From: Verrucomicrobiota bacterium
GTDB taxonomy: Bacteria > Verrucomicrobiota > Verrucomicrobiia > Chthoniobacterales > UBA10450
Direction of reading: 5' to 3'
DNA: 15,626 bases
Assembly (NCBI GenBank): GCA_003219395.1
Contig: QHOR01000061.1
Coordinates: forward strand, 1 to 15,626
Shown: one piece after another, positions 15,305 through 15,626 of the stretch
How positions within the stretch are numbered: position 1 is the first letter of the stretch
Layout of the letters: each line of letters begins with the position of its first letter
The notes under the pieces: model-generated
The model's input: only the letters and a program-made list of their open reading frames with translations
Told to the model about the DNA's origin: nothing
Databases searched by the model: none
Position numbers and translations under genes: made by a program

Positions 15305-15626
15305 GCCATCGAAGCACGTCGCGTGCGAACATCCTTTGTTACAAAGCTACAGATCGAATCCACGATTCGTGCTTGTTCGGAATCCGCAAGCGAGTAGAAG
15401 AATGGCAAGCGTAATAACCGCGCGCTCACATCTTCTGTAACTGGGCAGTCCCCTTCTTTCCCGCCCCACTGTCTCCCGAATTCCGATAGATGCAGCGGCA
15501 AATAATGGAACACTGCCAGGATTCCATGCGAGCGGAGGTGGCTAATCAAAGCCTGTCGATCCTCCAGCGAAGGCAGTAACAAGTAGAACATGTGATAGGC
15601 TTGGTCACAGTAAGTCGGGGTAAAGG
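15301..15626 (-). CDS. wecE: dTDP-4-oxo-6-deoxyglucose transaminase, WecE-like; only the last 107 residues
   Basis: The minus-strand frame is open from the right edge to a TGA at 15301. The visible part contains YCDQAYHMFYLLL, then LRSHGILAVFHYLPLHLSEF and TEDVSARLLRLPFFYSL. These match in order the C-terminal third of WecE/RffA-type DegT/DnrJ/EryC1 aminotransferases ('C-x-x-N/Q-A-H/Y-H-M-F-Y', 'AVFHY-x-PLH', 'RLLRLP-x-FY-x-L'). Such enzymes are PLP-dependent and convert dTDP-4-keto-6-deoxy-D-glucose to dTDP-4-amino-4,6-dideoxygalactose (dTDP-Fuc4N) with glutamate as amino donor. The PLP lysine lies outside the window, so the exact subfamily cannot be checked. An internal ATG at 15591 is not the start, because the conserved frame continues upstream. 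Its stop overlaps the start of the methyltransferase. Confidence 0.88.
   Translation of the reverse strand, partial: FTPTYCDQAYHMFYLLLPSLEDRQALISHLRSHGILAVFHYLPLHLSEFGRQWGGKEGDCPVTEDVSARLLRLPFFYSLADSEQARIVDSICSFVTKDVRTRRASMA

Overview
The window is a glycan-assembly (surface polysaccharide or cell-envelope glycoconjugate) locus from a bacterium. Nearly all of it is coding, and almost every gene is a membrane glycosyltransferase-like protein, a soluble family-2 glycosyltransferase, a SAM-dependent methyltransferase or a sugar-nucleotide enzyme. No rRNA, tRNA, CRISPR array, insertion sequence or phage gene was seen. Base composition looks moderately balanced (slightly above half G+C by eye), and few starts carry a clear Shine-Dalgarno motif. 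The gene mix suggests a Gram-negative environmental bacterium, perhaps of a Verrucomicrobiota- or Acidobacteriota-like lineage. That placement is a weak inference from gene content, not a sequence match.

Layout. Left edge, minus strand: the N-terminal 398 residues of a YfhO-like membrane protein (1-1196). Divergent from it, plus strand: a possible small membrane ORF (1358-1618) overlapping ATGA-fashion with a polytopic GT-C-like protein (1615-3210), then a family-39 glycosyltransferase (3244-4962). Convergent to these, minus strand: an FkbM methyltransferase (6129-6872) and an NAD-dependent epimerase (5176-6087). The last ~51 codons of the epimerase continue in another reading frame down to 5024, so it carries a one-base frameshift. 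Plus strand: a DUF2079-type membrane protein (7054-8574). Convergent, minus strand: a four-gene operon of a DPM1-like GT2 (11759-12457), a methyltransferase-GT2 fusion (10197-11762), and two class I methyltransferases (9394-10158 and 8612-9397). Plus strand: an unassigned polytopic protein (12718-14502). Convergent, minus strand: a methyltransferase (14525-15304) overlapping the 3' end of a WecE-type sugar transaminase that runs off the right edge.

How the parts may work together (inference). The transaminase and epimerase would tailor sugar nucleotides. The DPM1-like GT2 and the fused GT2 would load sugars onto a polyprenyl phosphate. The five GT-C-like polytopic proteins would use such lipid-linked donors on the far side of the membrane. 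The five methyltransferase domains would decorate the glycan. The alternation is regular: each plus-strand membrane-protein block ends 22-61 bp from the stop of a minus-strand enzyme block, and the block starts face each other across 161-260 bp gaps that probably hold the promoters. The most concrete oddities are the frameshifted epimerase, the eroded SAM-binding motif in the fusion protein, and a large membrane protein with no recognisable family.
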